Positions 25,158 to 33,440 of a stretch of DNA of 64,000 nt are shown piece after piece. Positions within the stretch are counted from its first letter, which is position 1, and the number at the start of each line of letters is the position of its first letter. The stretch is from Paracoccus rhizosphaerae (GTDB lineage Bacteria > Pseudomonadota > Alphaproteobacteria > Rhodobacterales > Rhodobacteraceae): contig NZ_JAOTBE010000004.1 of the NCBI RefSeq assembly GCF_026162645.1, positions 62,001 through 126,000 on the forward strand. The letters are read 5' to 3'. A program made the position numbers and the translations under genes. The notes beneath the pieces were generated by a model. It was not told the origin of the DNA and searched no databases. It saw only the letters and a program-made list of their open reading frames with translations.

Positions 25158-26135
25158 ATGCGGCGACCACCCCTGGTCTGGCGGGCGATCCGCCTCGGGC
25201 CGATCATGGCCCTCGCCGGGTGCGAGGGGACGCAGTCGATGTTCTCGCCCGCCGGGATCGACGCGCTGGCGACGCTGAACCTCTTCTGGGTGATGCTGGC
25301 TGGCGCGGTCGTGATCTGGTTCGCGCTGAACGGGCTGTTCCTCTATGTGACCCGCATCCACGTCGGCAAGATGTCCCGGCGCCTGGCCGAGGCGGTCATC
25401 ATCGGCGGCGGCATCCTGTTTCCGCTGGTGGTGCTGTCGACGCTGTTGATCTACAGCTTGCCGATGATGGGGCATCAGCGTGCGCCCGACGACGGCCTGC
25501 GCGTCAGCATCACGGCCGAGCGGTGGTGGTGGCGCGTCGAATACTGGCCGGACGGCGCCGACGCCCCCGTCGTTTCCGCCAACGAGCTGCGCCTGCCCGT
25601 GGACCAGCGCAGCGAACTGCTACTGACGGCGGGCGAGGTGATCCACAGCTTCTGGATCCCGGCGCTCGGCGGCAAGACCGACATGTTCCCCGGCCGCATC
25701 ACCCGCATGACGCTGGCCCCGTCGCAGACCGGCACCTTCCGCGGCCAATGCGCCGAATTCTGCGGCCTGTCGCATGCGCTGATGGCGATCCCGGCGGTCG
25801 TCATGGAGCCCGATGCCTTTGCGGACTGGCTGGCCGACCAGGCGCAACCGGCCGACCTGTCGGCCCCCGGCCGCGCCGTCTTCCTGCGCGAAGGTTGCGG
25901 CGCCTGCCACACCATCCGCGGCACCCCCGCCGCCGGGCGGGTGGGGCCCGACCTGACGCATCTGGGCAGCCGCACCGCGCTGGCCGCGGGCATCCTGCCG
26001 ATGACGGCCGACGCGCTCCGCGCCTGGATCTCGAACCCCGAGGCGGTCAAGCCGGGGGCCGAGATGCCAGCCTATGACCACCTGAACGACACCGACATGA
26101 CGGCCCTGGCGGCCTATCTGATGGGGCTGGAATGA
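25158..26135 (+). CDS. Cytochrome c oxidase subunit II with fused cytochrome c domain (caa3 type), module 2
   Basis: A 325-residue CoxII. After a lipoprotein-like signal (IMALAGCEG) there are two membrane helices. The CuA domain has its ligands in EVIHSFW and CAEFCGLSHALM, and a C-terminal cytochrome c domain has heme motif CGACH and a distal Met in GAEMPAYDHL. The fused cytochrome should accept electrons from a periplasmic donor. I prefer ATG 25158 to the in-frame GTG four codons earlier. It overlaps the next gene by 4 nt. Confidence 0.92.
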   Translation: MRRPPLVWRAIRLGPIMALAGCEGTQSMFSPAGIDALATLNLFWVMLAGAVVIWFALNGLFLYVTRIHVGKMSRRLAEAVIIGGGILFPLVVLSTLLIYSLPMMGHQRAPDDGLRVSITAERWWWRVEYWPDGADAPVVSANELRLPVDQRSELLLTAGEVIHSFWIPALGGKTDMFPGRITRMTLAPSQTGTFRGQCAEFCGLSHALMAIPAVVMEPDAFADWLADQAQPADLSAPGRAVFLREGCGACHTIRGTPAAGRVGPDLTHLGSRTALAAGILPMTADALRAWISNPEAVKPGAEMPAYDHLNDTDMTALAAYLMGLE

Positions 26136-28678
26136 CAAGCGACGCCGACCGCGGCACCTATCCGCCGACCGAGGAGATGCTGGCACAGCCGGTCCCCGCC
26201 GAGGTTGCCAAGGCGCAGGCCGACCGGCTGCGCAAGGTTTGGGCGCAGCCGCCCGGCTGGACCTACTGGTCCGCCGTCAACAACACCGAGGTCGGCGTCT
26301 GGTACTGCCTGACAGCCACGTTCTTCATGCTGCTGGCGGGGATCCTGGCGCTGCTGATGCGGGTGCAGCTGGCGGTGCCGGAAAACGACTTCCTGGATGC
26401 CAGCCGCTACAACCAGTTCTTCACGATGCACGGCTCGGCGATGATGTTCCTCTTCGCGGTGCCGATCTTCGAGGCGATCTCGATCCTGATCCTGCCGTCG
26501 CTGCTGGGTGCGCGGGACATGCCGTTCCCGCGGCTGTCGGCCTACGGCTTCTGGTGCTTCGTGATCGGCGGCATCTTCGTCATGGGGTCGCTTCTGTTCG
26601 ATGCGGCGCCCGATGCGGGATGGTTCATGTATCCGCCGCTGGCCACGGAATACGGCGGCATCGGCGCCGACATCTGGCTGCTGGGCCTGTCCTTCATCGA
26701 AGTGGCCAGCATCGCGGCGGCTGTGGAACTGATCGTGGGCGTCCTGAAATGCCGCCCGCCGGGGATGCGCGTCAACATCATGCCGCTTTACGCCTGGTAC
26801 GTGCTGGTCGTGGGGGGGATGATCGTCTTTGCCTTCCCGCCCCTGATCGCCGGCGACTTCCTGTTCGAGATGCAGCGCAGCTTCGACTGGCCCTTCTTCG
26901 ACCCGGAACGCGGCGGCGACCCGATGCTGTGGCAGCACCTCTTCTGGATCTTCGGCCACCCCGAGGTCTATATCATCTTCCTGCCCTCGATCGCCGTCAC
27001 CGCGATGATCGTGCCCACGGCGGCGCGCCGCCCCATCGTCGGCTATTCTTGGATCGTGCTGTCGGCGGTGGGAACGGGTTTCCTCAGTTTTGGGCTGTGG
27101 GTGCACCACATGTTCGCGACGGGCCTACCCGCGATCAGCCTGGGATTCTTTTCCGCCGCGTCAGAGGCCGTGGTTCTGCCCACCGGCATCCAGATCTTCG
27201 CCTTCGTCGCGACGCTGATGGTCGGGCGTGTCAGGATGATCCACCCGATGCTGTGGATCGCGGGGGCGCTGGCGATCTTTGTCGCGGGCGGGCTGACCGG
27301 CGTCATGGTCGCCATCGTGCCCTTCGACTGGCAGGTCCACGACACCTATTTCATCGTGGCGCACCTGCACTACACCATCTTCGGCGGGATGCTGTTCCCG
27401 GTCATCGGCGGCATCTATTACTTCTATCCCATCATCGCCAAGAAGCAGCTGTCCGAGCGTCTGGGGAAATGGGCCTTCTGGCTGATGTTCACCGGGTTCA
27501 ACGTGACCTTCCTGCCGATGCACCTGACGGGGATGCAGGGCATGCCGCGCCGGGTCTTCACCTATCCGGGCGATCTGGGGTGGAACTGGCTGAACATGAT
27601 CTCGACCGTCGGGGCGTTCGTGATGGCGGCGGGCATCCTGGTCTTCGTCTATGACCTGCTGCGGCCCAAGGGCAAGCAGCCCGACCCGCCGCGCAACCCC
27701 TGGGATGCGGGCACGCTGGAATGGACCCACAACGTCCCCGGAGAGGCCTGGGGCATCCGCTCGATCCCTTACGTGGACACCCGCTATCCCCTCTGGCAGC
27801 AATCGAAGATGCAGGAGAGGATCGACGCCGGCCGCTATTACCTGCCAGACGCCGAAGAGGGCAAGCGAGAGACCCTGGTCACCAGCGTCATCGACGCCCA
27901 TCCCCTGCACGTCCAGCGCGTAACCGGCCCGGCCTGGATCACCATCTGGGCCGCGATCTTCACCGGCGGGGCGTTCATCTTCCCGACCTTCCACTGGTAT
28001 CCGCCGGCCATCGTCAGCGCGGTGCTTGCGGTGGCCTGCATCATCTACTGGAACTGGACCTCGACCGCCGTCATCCCAGAAAAGGACAGCAAGGACGCAG
28101 GCTTGGGCCTGCGGCTGCCGCTCTATGTCTCGGGGCCGGATGCGGTGGGCTGGTGGGCGGTCTGGATCACTATGCTGGCCGACGCGACGGCGTTCTCCAG
28201 CCTCGTCTTCGCGGTCTTCTTCTATTGGACCGCCAGCGCGCAGTTCCCGCCTGACGGGGCGCAGTTCGCGAATGGCGGGCTGGTGGCGGCGGGCACGGGG
28301 CTGGTGGCGGGCAGCTGGGCGCTGACCGCCTGGGCGCGCCGCGACGCCGGCCGCGGCGCGATGGCGGCGCTGGCGGCCGCGATGCTGGCGGCCTGCGCTG
28401 GCGGGGCTGTGCTGTTCCTGGCGCTGTGGACGACGGACATGGATCCCACCGAACATGTCTATCCCGCGATGATGTGGGCGCTGGTCATCTGGGTGATCGT
28501 CCACCTGATCGCAGGGGTCGTCCTGCAGGGATACTGCCTCGCGGGCCTTGCCTTCGGCAAGATCACCCGCCGCCACGATGCGCCGCTGTGGAACAGCCTG
28601 CTGTTCTGGCACTTCCTTTGCCTGACGGTCCTTGTGACGGGCGCCATGATCGCCATCGCCCCGAGGTTGATGACATGA
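26132..28678 (+). CDS. Fused cytochrome c oxidase subunit I-III, module 2
   Basis: An 848-residue CoxI-III fusion, clearly homologous to, but well diverged from, the module 1 copy. Ligands and the Tyr cross-link are present (TMHG at His100, HPEVY with His276, VHHMF, HFIVAHLHY-like YFIVAHLHY). The D-channel Asp is Asp129, while Ser136 takes the place of the pump-critical Asn. The K-channel lysine in PTGIKIF is Gln354 (PTGIQIF), the same substitution as in module 1. The subunit III-like tail follows about residue 600. It is coupled to its neighbours by ATGA overlaps. Confidence 0.93.
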   Translation: MTSDADRGTYPPTEEMLAQPVPAEVAKAQADRLRKVWAQPPGWTYWSAVNNTEVGVWYCLTATFFMLLAGILALLMRVQLAVPENDFLDASRYNQFFTMHGSAMMFLFAVPIFEAISILILPSLLGARDMPFPRLSAYGFWCFVIGGIFVMGSLLFDAAPDAGWFMYPPLATEYGGIGADIWLLGLSFIEVASIAAAVELIVGVLKCRPPGMRVNIMPLYAWYVLVVGGMIVFAFPPLIAGDFLFEMQRSFDWPFFDPERGGDPMLWQHLFWIFGHPEVYIIFLPSIAVTAMIVPTAARRPIVGYSWIVLSAVGTGFLSFGLWVHHMFATGLPAISLGFFSAASEAVVLPTGIQIFAFVATLMVGRVRMIHPMLWIAGALAIFVAGGLTGVMVAIVPFDWQVHDTYFIVAHLHYTIFGGMLFPVIGGIYYFYPIIAKKQLSERLGKWAFWLMFTGFNVTFLPMHLTGMQGMPRRVFTYPGDLGWNWLNMISTVGAFVMAAGILVFVYDLLRPKGKQPDPPRNPWDAGTLEWTHNVPGEAWGIRSIPYVDTRYPLWQQSKMQERIDAGRYYLPDAEEGKRETLVTSVIDAHPLHVQRVTGPAWITIWAAIFTGGAFIFPTFHWYPPAIVSAVLAVACIIYWNWTSTAVIPEKDSKDAGLGLRLPLYVSGPDAVGWWAVWITMLADATAFSSLVFAVFFYWTASAQFPPDGAQFANGGLVAAGTGLVAGSWALTAWARRDAGRGAMAALAAAMLAACAGGAVLFLALWTTDMDPTEHVYPAMMWALVIWVIVHLIAGVVLQGYCLAGLAFGKITRRHDAPLWNSLLFWHFLCLTVLVTGAMIAIAPRLMT

Positions 28679-29082
28679 GCCACGACAAGCAGACATCCGA
28701 CGCCCGGCAGTTCGCCGAGGAAAGCAGCAGCCTGGTGCGGATCACCGCGGCGCCGCTGACATGGGCGGGCCATTTCGTGCTGTGCTATGGCGCGGCGGCC
28801 GTCTGGTGCGTGAAATGGCCCGGCCCCATCGGCCAGATGGCGCCGCTGCGCATCGCGTTGGGGCTGGCCACGGTGCTGGCCCTGGCGATCATCGCCTGGC
28901 TGGGCTGGCGGTCCTGGCAGCAATGGGATCTGCTGGACGACTACGACTATGAACACGAGATGGGCGTGGGCGAGGATCGCCACGAATTCCTGGGCCATGC
29001 GGCATTCCTTCTGTCCATCGTGTCCTTCGTGGGCGTGATCTTCACCTCGCTGCCGCTGGTCTTCGCGGCGACGTGCAGATGA
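28675..29082 (+). CDS. Small three-helix membrane protein of oxidase module 2
   Basis: A 135-residue protein without a recognised family. A polar N-terminus precedes a helix (WAGHFVLCYGAAAVWCVKW), a second helix (IALGLATVLALAIIAWLGW), an acidic loop (DLLDDYDYEHEMGVGEDRHE) and a third helix ending LPLVFAATCR. Cys45 and Cys134 sit where Cys29 and Cys101 lie in the shorter protein of module 1, and both start by overlapping the CoxI-III stop. It is likely a subunit or dedicated assembly factor of this oxidase type. Confidence 0.75.
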   Translation: MSHDKQTSDARQFAEESSSLVRITAAPLTWAGHFVLCYGAAAVWCVKWPGPIGQMAPLRIALGLATVLALAIIAWLGWRSWQQWDLLDDYDYEHEMGVGEDRHEFLGHAAFLLSIVSFVGVIFTSLPLVFAATCR

Positions 29083-29648
29083 GGTGGGCGCCCGCATCCG
29101 CCGCAATCGCCGTGCTGGCGGCGGCCTGGCTGCTGCCCTGGGACCGCTGGACGGGGCCCTTCCCCGCCCACATGGTCCGCCACATGGCGCTGGTCGCCAT
29201 CGCCGCGCCGCTGATCGTGCTGGCCCTGCCGGGGCTGGCGGGGCGGCTGGCGATCCCGGCGCTGGCCGGGATGGTGGTCGAATTCGTCGTCGTCTGGTCC
29301 TTCCACCTGCCCGGCCTGCAGGACCGGACCGTCCAGGGGCCGGGCTGGTTCGCGCTGGAGCAGGCGGCCTTCCTGGGTGCCGGACTGGCGGTCTGGGCGG
29401 GTGCACTGGCGGCGCGGCCGCTGGCGGGCGCCGGGGCGATGCTGCTGACATCCATGCACATGACGCTGCTGGGGGCGCTGATCGTGCTGTCGCCGCGGCC
29501 GATCTATGCGATCTGCGGACAGGACGTGGGGTCGCAGCAGCTGGGCGGGCTGATCATGCTGGGCATCGGCACGCCCGTCTATCTGGTGGCGGGCCTGTGG
29601 CTGGTGGGCCGCGCCCTGCATGACGGCGGACAGGAGGTTCGGGCATGA
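29079..29648 (+). CDS. CtaG-like cytochrome c oxidase assembly protein, module 2
   Basis: A 189-residue membrane protein related to the Caa3_CtaG family but shorter than the module 1 copy. Conserved His residues are in PAHMVRHMALVAIAAPL, VVWSFHLPGLQ and LLTSMHMTLLGA. Four to five hydrophobic segments are visible. The ATG at 29079 overlaps the preceding stop; it overlaps the cytochrome gene by 4 nt. It probably supports CuB or heme insertion in the caa3-like oxidase. Confidence 0.82.
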   Translation: MRWAPASAAIAVLAAAWLLPWDRWTGPFPAHMVRHMALVAIAAPLIVLALPGLAGRLAIPALAGMVVEFVVVWSFHLPGLQDRTVQGPGWFALEQAAFLGAGLAVWAGALAARPLAGAGAMLLTSMHMTLLGALIVLSPRPIYAICGQDVGSQQLGGLIMLGIGTPVYLVAGLWLVGRALHDGGQEVRA

Positions 29649-30700
29649 AGACGGTGATCCGGACGCTGCTGGCGGTGGCGGGGCTTGGGCTAGCGGGTGC
29701 TGCGGCGGTGGTCTTCGGCGGCCTCTATGACGTGTCGGCGCGGCACGGGCACCTGCCCGGTGTGTCCTGGGTGCTGCACACGACGTTTCGGAACTCGGTC
29801 CAGCTGCGCGCGCGGCCGATGGCCGAGGTGCCGCCGCTGACCGACCAGATGGCCGCCTTGGGCGCGCGCCACTATGACGCCAGCTGCCGCCACTGCCACG
29901 CCAGCCCCGGAGAGACCGCCACGCAGACGATGCGGGCGATGGTGCCCCACCCGCCCCACATCACCGACGCCGTCGCGGACTGGAAACCGAACGAGCTGGG
30001 CTGGATCGTCTATCACGGCGTCAAGATGAGCGGAATGCCCCAATGGCCCGCCCCGCGCGAGGACGAGGTCTGGGCGGTCGTGGCCTTTCTGGACCGCGTC
30101 TCGCAGATGTCGGAGGCCGCCTATGAGGACCTGACCGCACAGCCCCAGGCCGAACTGGCAGGGTTGTCCTATTGCGCAAGCTGCCACGGCTTGGACGGCC
30201 ATGCGCCGAACCCGCAGGTTCCCCGGCTGGATATCCTGGACCGGCCGTATCTCGACATGTCGCTCGAGGCGTTCCTGGGCGACCTTCGCCACAGCGGCAT
30301 CATGCAGCACGCGGTGACCGAGGTGCCGCCGGAGGCTCTGGACCCGCTGGCCGAGCACTATGCCGCGCAACCGCTTGGACCGGCGGCCGCGCAAGACCTC
30401 GACCCGGCGCTGGTCGCGCGGGGTCAGCTTCTTGCCGAGGCGCAGGAGGGGGACGACGTGCCGGCCTGCCGGTCCTGCCACGGGCCCTGGCCCGACAAGC
30501 TGCGGGACGAGTTCCCGTCGCTGTCCGGTCAGCACGAGCCCTATCTGCGCAGCCAGTTGAAGGCCTGGCGCGACGGCCATCGCGGGGGCGGCCCGGTGTC
30601 CGAACTGATGCGGGAAGCCGCCGAAGATCTGGAGGATGCAGATATCGACGCGCTGGCGGCATATTACGCCTCGCTGCCGCCGGCCCGGCTGTCCCGCTGA
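29645..30700 (+). CDS. Triheme c-type cytochrome of the oxidase operon
   Basis: A 351-residue exported or membrane-anchored cytochrome. An N-terminal hydrophobic segment (LLAVAGLGLAGAAAVVFGGL) precedes three CxxCH heme sites: CRHCH (about residue 84), CASCH and CRSCH. Candidate distal Met ligands are in KMSGMPQW and in the C-terminal cytochrome domain. It ends the five-gene operon, and its stop lies 2 nt from the end of the convergent exoD-like gene. It probably feeds electrons to the oxidase, or links it to another donor. Confidence 0.85.
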   Translation: MKTVIRTLLAVAGLGLAGAAAVVFGGLYDVSARHGHLPGVSWVLHTTFRNSVQLRARPMAEVPPLTDQMAALGARHYDASCRHCHASPGETATQTMRAMVPHPPHITDAVADWKPNELGWIVYHGVKMSGMPQWPAPREDEVWAVVAFLDRVSQMSEAAYEDLTAQPQAELAGLSYCASCHGLDGHAPNPQVPRLDILDRPYLDMSLEAFLGDLRHSGIMQHAVTEVPPEALDPLAEHYAAQPLGPAAAQDLDPALVARGQLLAEAQEGDDVPACRSCHGPWPDKLRDEFPSLSGQHEPYLRSQLKAWRDGHRGGGPVSELMREAAEDLEDADIDALAAYYASLPPARLSR

Positions 30701-30702
30701 AC

Positions 30703-31293
30703 TCAGCCGCTGAAGCCGAAGTACCATACCGCCACCGGGATCGCCGACAACAGCAGCATGGCGGCCAGCACCAGCCCCCCGTCCCGCGTCAGCAGGCCCG
30801 CCGCGAACAGCGCGATGACCGCCGACGCGATGGAGCCCGAGGTCGGGATCACCTCCATGAACGGCATGAACAGCGTCAGCCCAAGGACCAGCAGCAGCGG
30901 CAGGAAGAACCATGGCCGGTGCAGCAGGAACTGCAGCCTGGGGCGCAGGAAGCGCTCGACGAAATGGACGGGCTTGCGCAGCCAGCCGATGCCCTTGCAC
31001 AGCTTCTGCGTCGACAGCTGCCGGTGCATGACGAAGCCGGGAAGCCAGACGCTCTTGCGTCCGACGGCCATCTGCACGGCCAAGGCGAAGACAATCAGCG
31101 CGACCATGGCTGTCACGCCCGGAATGGCGCTGGCCGGCGATGTCGAGATGAGAGAGAAGGTCAGCATCAGCGATGCAAAGGATTTGCGCCCCAGCTTGTC
31201 CACGACCTCCTGGACCGCGATGCTCTCTCCATGGGCCGAGCTTTCGATTTGATCGAGAACGTCGCTGAGCGCGCGGGTTCTTCCTTCCGTCAT
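30703..31293 (-). CDS. ExoD family exopolysaccharide synthesis protein
   Basis: A 196-residue polytopic membrane protein of the ExoD family. It begins with a helical cytoplasmic part (SDVLDQIESSAHGESIAVQE) and has four to five hydrophobic segments, including FASLMLTFSLISTSPASAIPG, the family signature. ExoD was named for a Sinorhizobium exopolysaccharide and alkali-tolerance mutant; the molecular function remains unclear. It is converged on by the oxidase operon without a gap. Confidence 0.88.
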   Translation of the reverse strand: MTEGRTRALSDVLDQIESSAHGESIAVQEVVDKLGRKSFASLMLTFSLISTSPASAIPGVTAMVALIVFALAVQMAVGRKSVWLPGFVMHRQLSTQKLCKGIGWLRKPVHFVERFLRPRLQFLLHRPWFFLPLLLVLGLTLFMPFMEVIPTSGSIASAVIALFAAGLLTRDGGLVLAAMLLLSAIPVAVWYFGFSG

Positions 31294-31479
31294 GATCCAC
31301 CTGCATTCGTTCGCGGGTCAACGCGGCGCCGGCGCTGCCGTTCCGCCTGCCGGGACAGGATGCTTTGCGGGCGCCGTGACCGCCGCTAGCCCATTCGTGA
31401 CCGGATGAGAGGTGCCGCGCGGGGAACAGACCGCCGCGGCATCCGTTATCCGGACCAGGACCCTGGAAAGGAGATCGAC

Positions 31480-32334
31480 ATGTTCATGACGAACCGCAAC
31501 CTGCACAGCGTCGCGCTGGCCGCGGCCCTTGCCCTGCCCATCGCTGCCGCGCCGGCCTTCGCGCAGACCGCCGACAGCGGCCAGACGACCGGGGACAGCA
31601 GCCAGTCCGCCGATATGGCCCCGCAGGCCGCCCCTGACGGCACGACCGCCGGCGATCCGATGGCCGCCCCTGCCCCAGATCAGGTCGTGGCCACCGTCGG
31701 CGGCACCGATATCCGTGGCGAGGACGTGGTGGCCGCCATCGCCCAGCTGCCCCCGCAGGTGCAGGCGCAGCCGCCGCAGATGCTGATCCCGCTGGCGCTT
31801 GAACAGCTGATCCTGCGAGAGCTGATCCTGCAGGAGGCGCAGAGCCAGAACCTGGCCGAGGACCCCGAGGTGACGCAGCTGGTCGAACAGACCATGCAGG
31901 ACGCCCAGTCCAACGCCATGGTCCAGGTCTGGCTGGAGCGCGAAACCGCTGACGCCGTCACCGACGAGGCCGTGCAGCAATACTATGACGAGGCCAAGGC
32001 CCAGGGCGGCGAGGACTTCCCGCCGCTTGAGGAGGTGCGCCCGCAGATCGAGCAGCACCTTCGCCAGCAGCAGATGACCGAGCTGCGCACCAGCCTGCGC
32101 GAGGGGGCCGACGTCGTCCTTTATGGCCCGAACGGCGAGCCGATGGAGGATGCGCAGACCCAAGGCAGCATGGACGCCACGTCCGGCGGCCAGAGCGACA
32201 TGGGCACCGCTCCCGAGGACCAGAGCAACACGGACTCCGCCTCCGGAAGCCAGGCGGACACGGCGACCGAGGCCGACGGTCCGACCGAGGGTCCCGTCGA
32301 CACGCCGGCCGAAGAAACGTCGCCAAAGAACTGA
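31480..32334 (+). CDS. Exported SurA-N-like chaperone protein lacking a rotamase domain
   Basis: A 284-residue secreted protein. The signal peptide (about residues 1-27) ends in APAFA. Residues about 65-215 look like the helical SurA/PpiC N-terminal chaperone domain (VVATVGGTDIRGEDVVAAIA, ALEQLILRELILQEAQSQN, EEVRPQIEQHLRQQQ). No parvulin domain is present. The C-terminal 60 residues are low complexity, rich in Ser, Thr, Asp and Gly. AAAGGAG lies 6 nt before the ATG, and the gene ends in its own terminator. It is probably a periplasmic chaperone; that is inferred. Confidence 0.75.
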   Translation: MFMTNRNLHSVALAAALALPIAAAPAFAQTADSGQTTGDSSQSADMAPQAAPDGTTAGDPMAAPAPDQVVATVGGTDIRGEDVVAAIAQLPPQVQAQPPQMLIPLALEQLILRELILQEAQSQNLAEDPEVTQLVEQTMQDAQSNAMVQVWLERETADAVTDEAVQQYYDEAKAQGGEDFPPLEEVRPQIEQHLRQQQMTELRTSLREGADVVLYGPNGEPMEDAQTQGSMDATSGGQSDMGTAPEDQSNTDSASGSQADTATEADGPTEGPVDTPAEETSPKN

Positions 32335-32359
32335 TCTGCGACCATCGATGCGAACTACA

Positions 32360-32385
32360 GGGGCAGGCCTAGGGCCTGCCCCTTT
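32360..32385 (+). terminator. Intrinsic terminator after the SurA-like gene
   Basis: GGGGCAGGCC, a 3-nt loop and GGCCTGCCCC form a perfect 10-bp stem followed by TTT, 25 nt downstream of the stop codon. Confidence 0.8.
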
Positions 32386-32421
32386 CGCATGTGCCGTTCC
32401 GCCAATCACGCCCACCGCCGA

Positions 32422-32468
32422 CTTTTTTCCCGACAAAAAAGCATGGGAATTATTGTCCTCGGATTGTC
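32422..32468 (+). promoter_or_regulatory. Inverted and direct repeats upstream of the iron-siderophore operon
   Basis: CTTTTTT-N6-AAAAAAG (32422-32441) is a perfect inverted repeat, followed by a direct repeat of ATTGTC at 32452 and 32463, 11 bp apart (one helical turn). Both precede the binding-protein gene by 70-110 nt. A metal-responsive regulator site is plausible, but I cannot match it to a known Fur, RirA or Irr consensus. Confidence 0.4.
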
Positions 32469-32534
32469 GGTCCGCTAAGAGCCGGACTGCACAGGGTGCA
32501 ACGGCGCCCGACGGATGATCCGAAGGAGAGAAAC

Positions 32535-33440
32535 ATGCGTGACATCGTGCTGGCCGGTCTTCTGGCGGCCCTTCCGGCCTCTGCGGCGCTTGCCGATCAG
32601 GTGGTGATCGAGACCGCGCAGGGCGAGGTCGCGCTTCCGGCCGATCCGCAGTCGGTGGCGGTCTACGACATGGCGGCGCTTGACACGCTGGCCGCGCTTG
32701 GCGTGACGCCCACCGGCACGATTGACCGCATCCTCGTGCCCGCGCTGCAGGATGCCGCGCCGGGCGCTGCGGCCGTCGGCACGCTCTTCGAGCCGGACCT
32801 CGAGGCGCTGGCGGGGCTGGCGCCGGATCTGGTGATCGTGGGCGGGCGGTCGTCGGCGCAGCTTCAGGCTGTCAAGCAGGTGGCCCCCGCCATCGACATG
32901 ACCATCGGGACCGATCTGGTCGGCGACGCCCGCGCGCGGATCGATGCCTATGGCAAGCTGTTCGCGAAAGACGCCGAGGCCGCGCGGCTGTCCGAGACGC
33001 TGGACGACAAGCTTGCGGCGCTGCGCGCGGCGGTCGATCCTGACGACACGGCGCTGGTCGTGATGACCAATGGGCCGAAGATGTCGACCTATGGCAAGGG
33101 TTCGCGTTTTGGCTGGATCTTCGAGACGACCGGCTTGGCCGAGGCCGTGCCCGGCCTTGACGACGCCAGCCACGGGCAGGCGATCAGCCACGAATTCATC
33201 GCAGAGGCCGATCCCGACTGGCTTCTGGTCCTGGACCGCACCGCCGCGATCGGGGCCGAGGGTCAGGCTGCGGCCGAGACGCTGAAATCCGATCTGGTCG
33301 CCGGCACCACCGCCTGGCAGCAGGGCCAGGTGATCATGCTGGACCCGGCCTCGACCTATATCTCGGCCGGCGGGTTCACGTCGCTGACCGGCACCATCGA
33401 CCGGTTGACGCAGGCCTTCACGGACGCCTCGTCCAGCTGA
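32535..33440 (+). CDS. Iron-siderophore ABC transporter substrate-binding protein
   Basis: A 301-residue periplasmic binding protein of the FepB/CeuA type (PF01497). The signal peptide ends in ASAALA. Typical parts are VAVYDMAALDTLAALGV, LEALAGLAPDLVIVGGRSS and the SRFGWIFETTGLAEAVPG lobe. It would capture a ferric siderophore in the periplasm and pass it to the FecCD permeases. AAGGAG lies 5 nt before the ATG. The stop overlaps the next start (TGATG). No TonB-dependent receptor gene lies nearby. Confidence 0.92.
   Translation: MRDIVLAGLLAALPASAALADQVVIETAQGEVALPADPQSVAVYDMAALDTLAALGVTPTGTIDRILVPALQDAAPGAAAVGTLFEPDLEALAGLAPDLVIVGGRSSAQLQAVKQVAPAIDMTIGTDLVGDARARIDAYGKLFAKDAEAARLSETLDDKLAALRAAVDPDDTALVVMTNGPKMSTYGKGSRFGWIFETTGLAEAVPGLDDASHGQAISHEFIAEADPDWLLVLDRTAAIGAEGQAAAETLKSDLVAGTTAWQQGQVIMLDPASTYISAGGFTSLTGTIDRLTQAFTDASSS

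Noticed and set aside
19965-28678. Nitric oxide reductase instead of oxidase for the two CoxI-III proteins
   Set aside because: Both keep HPEVY with the cross-linking Tyr and the CuB histidines, and both are paired with CuA-type CoxII proteins, so an oxygen reductase is more likely despite the missing K-channel lysine.
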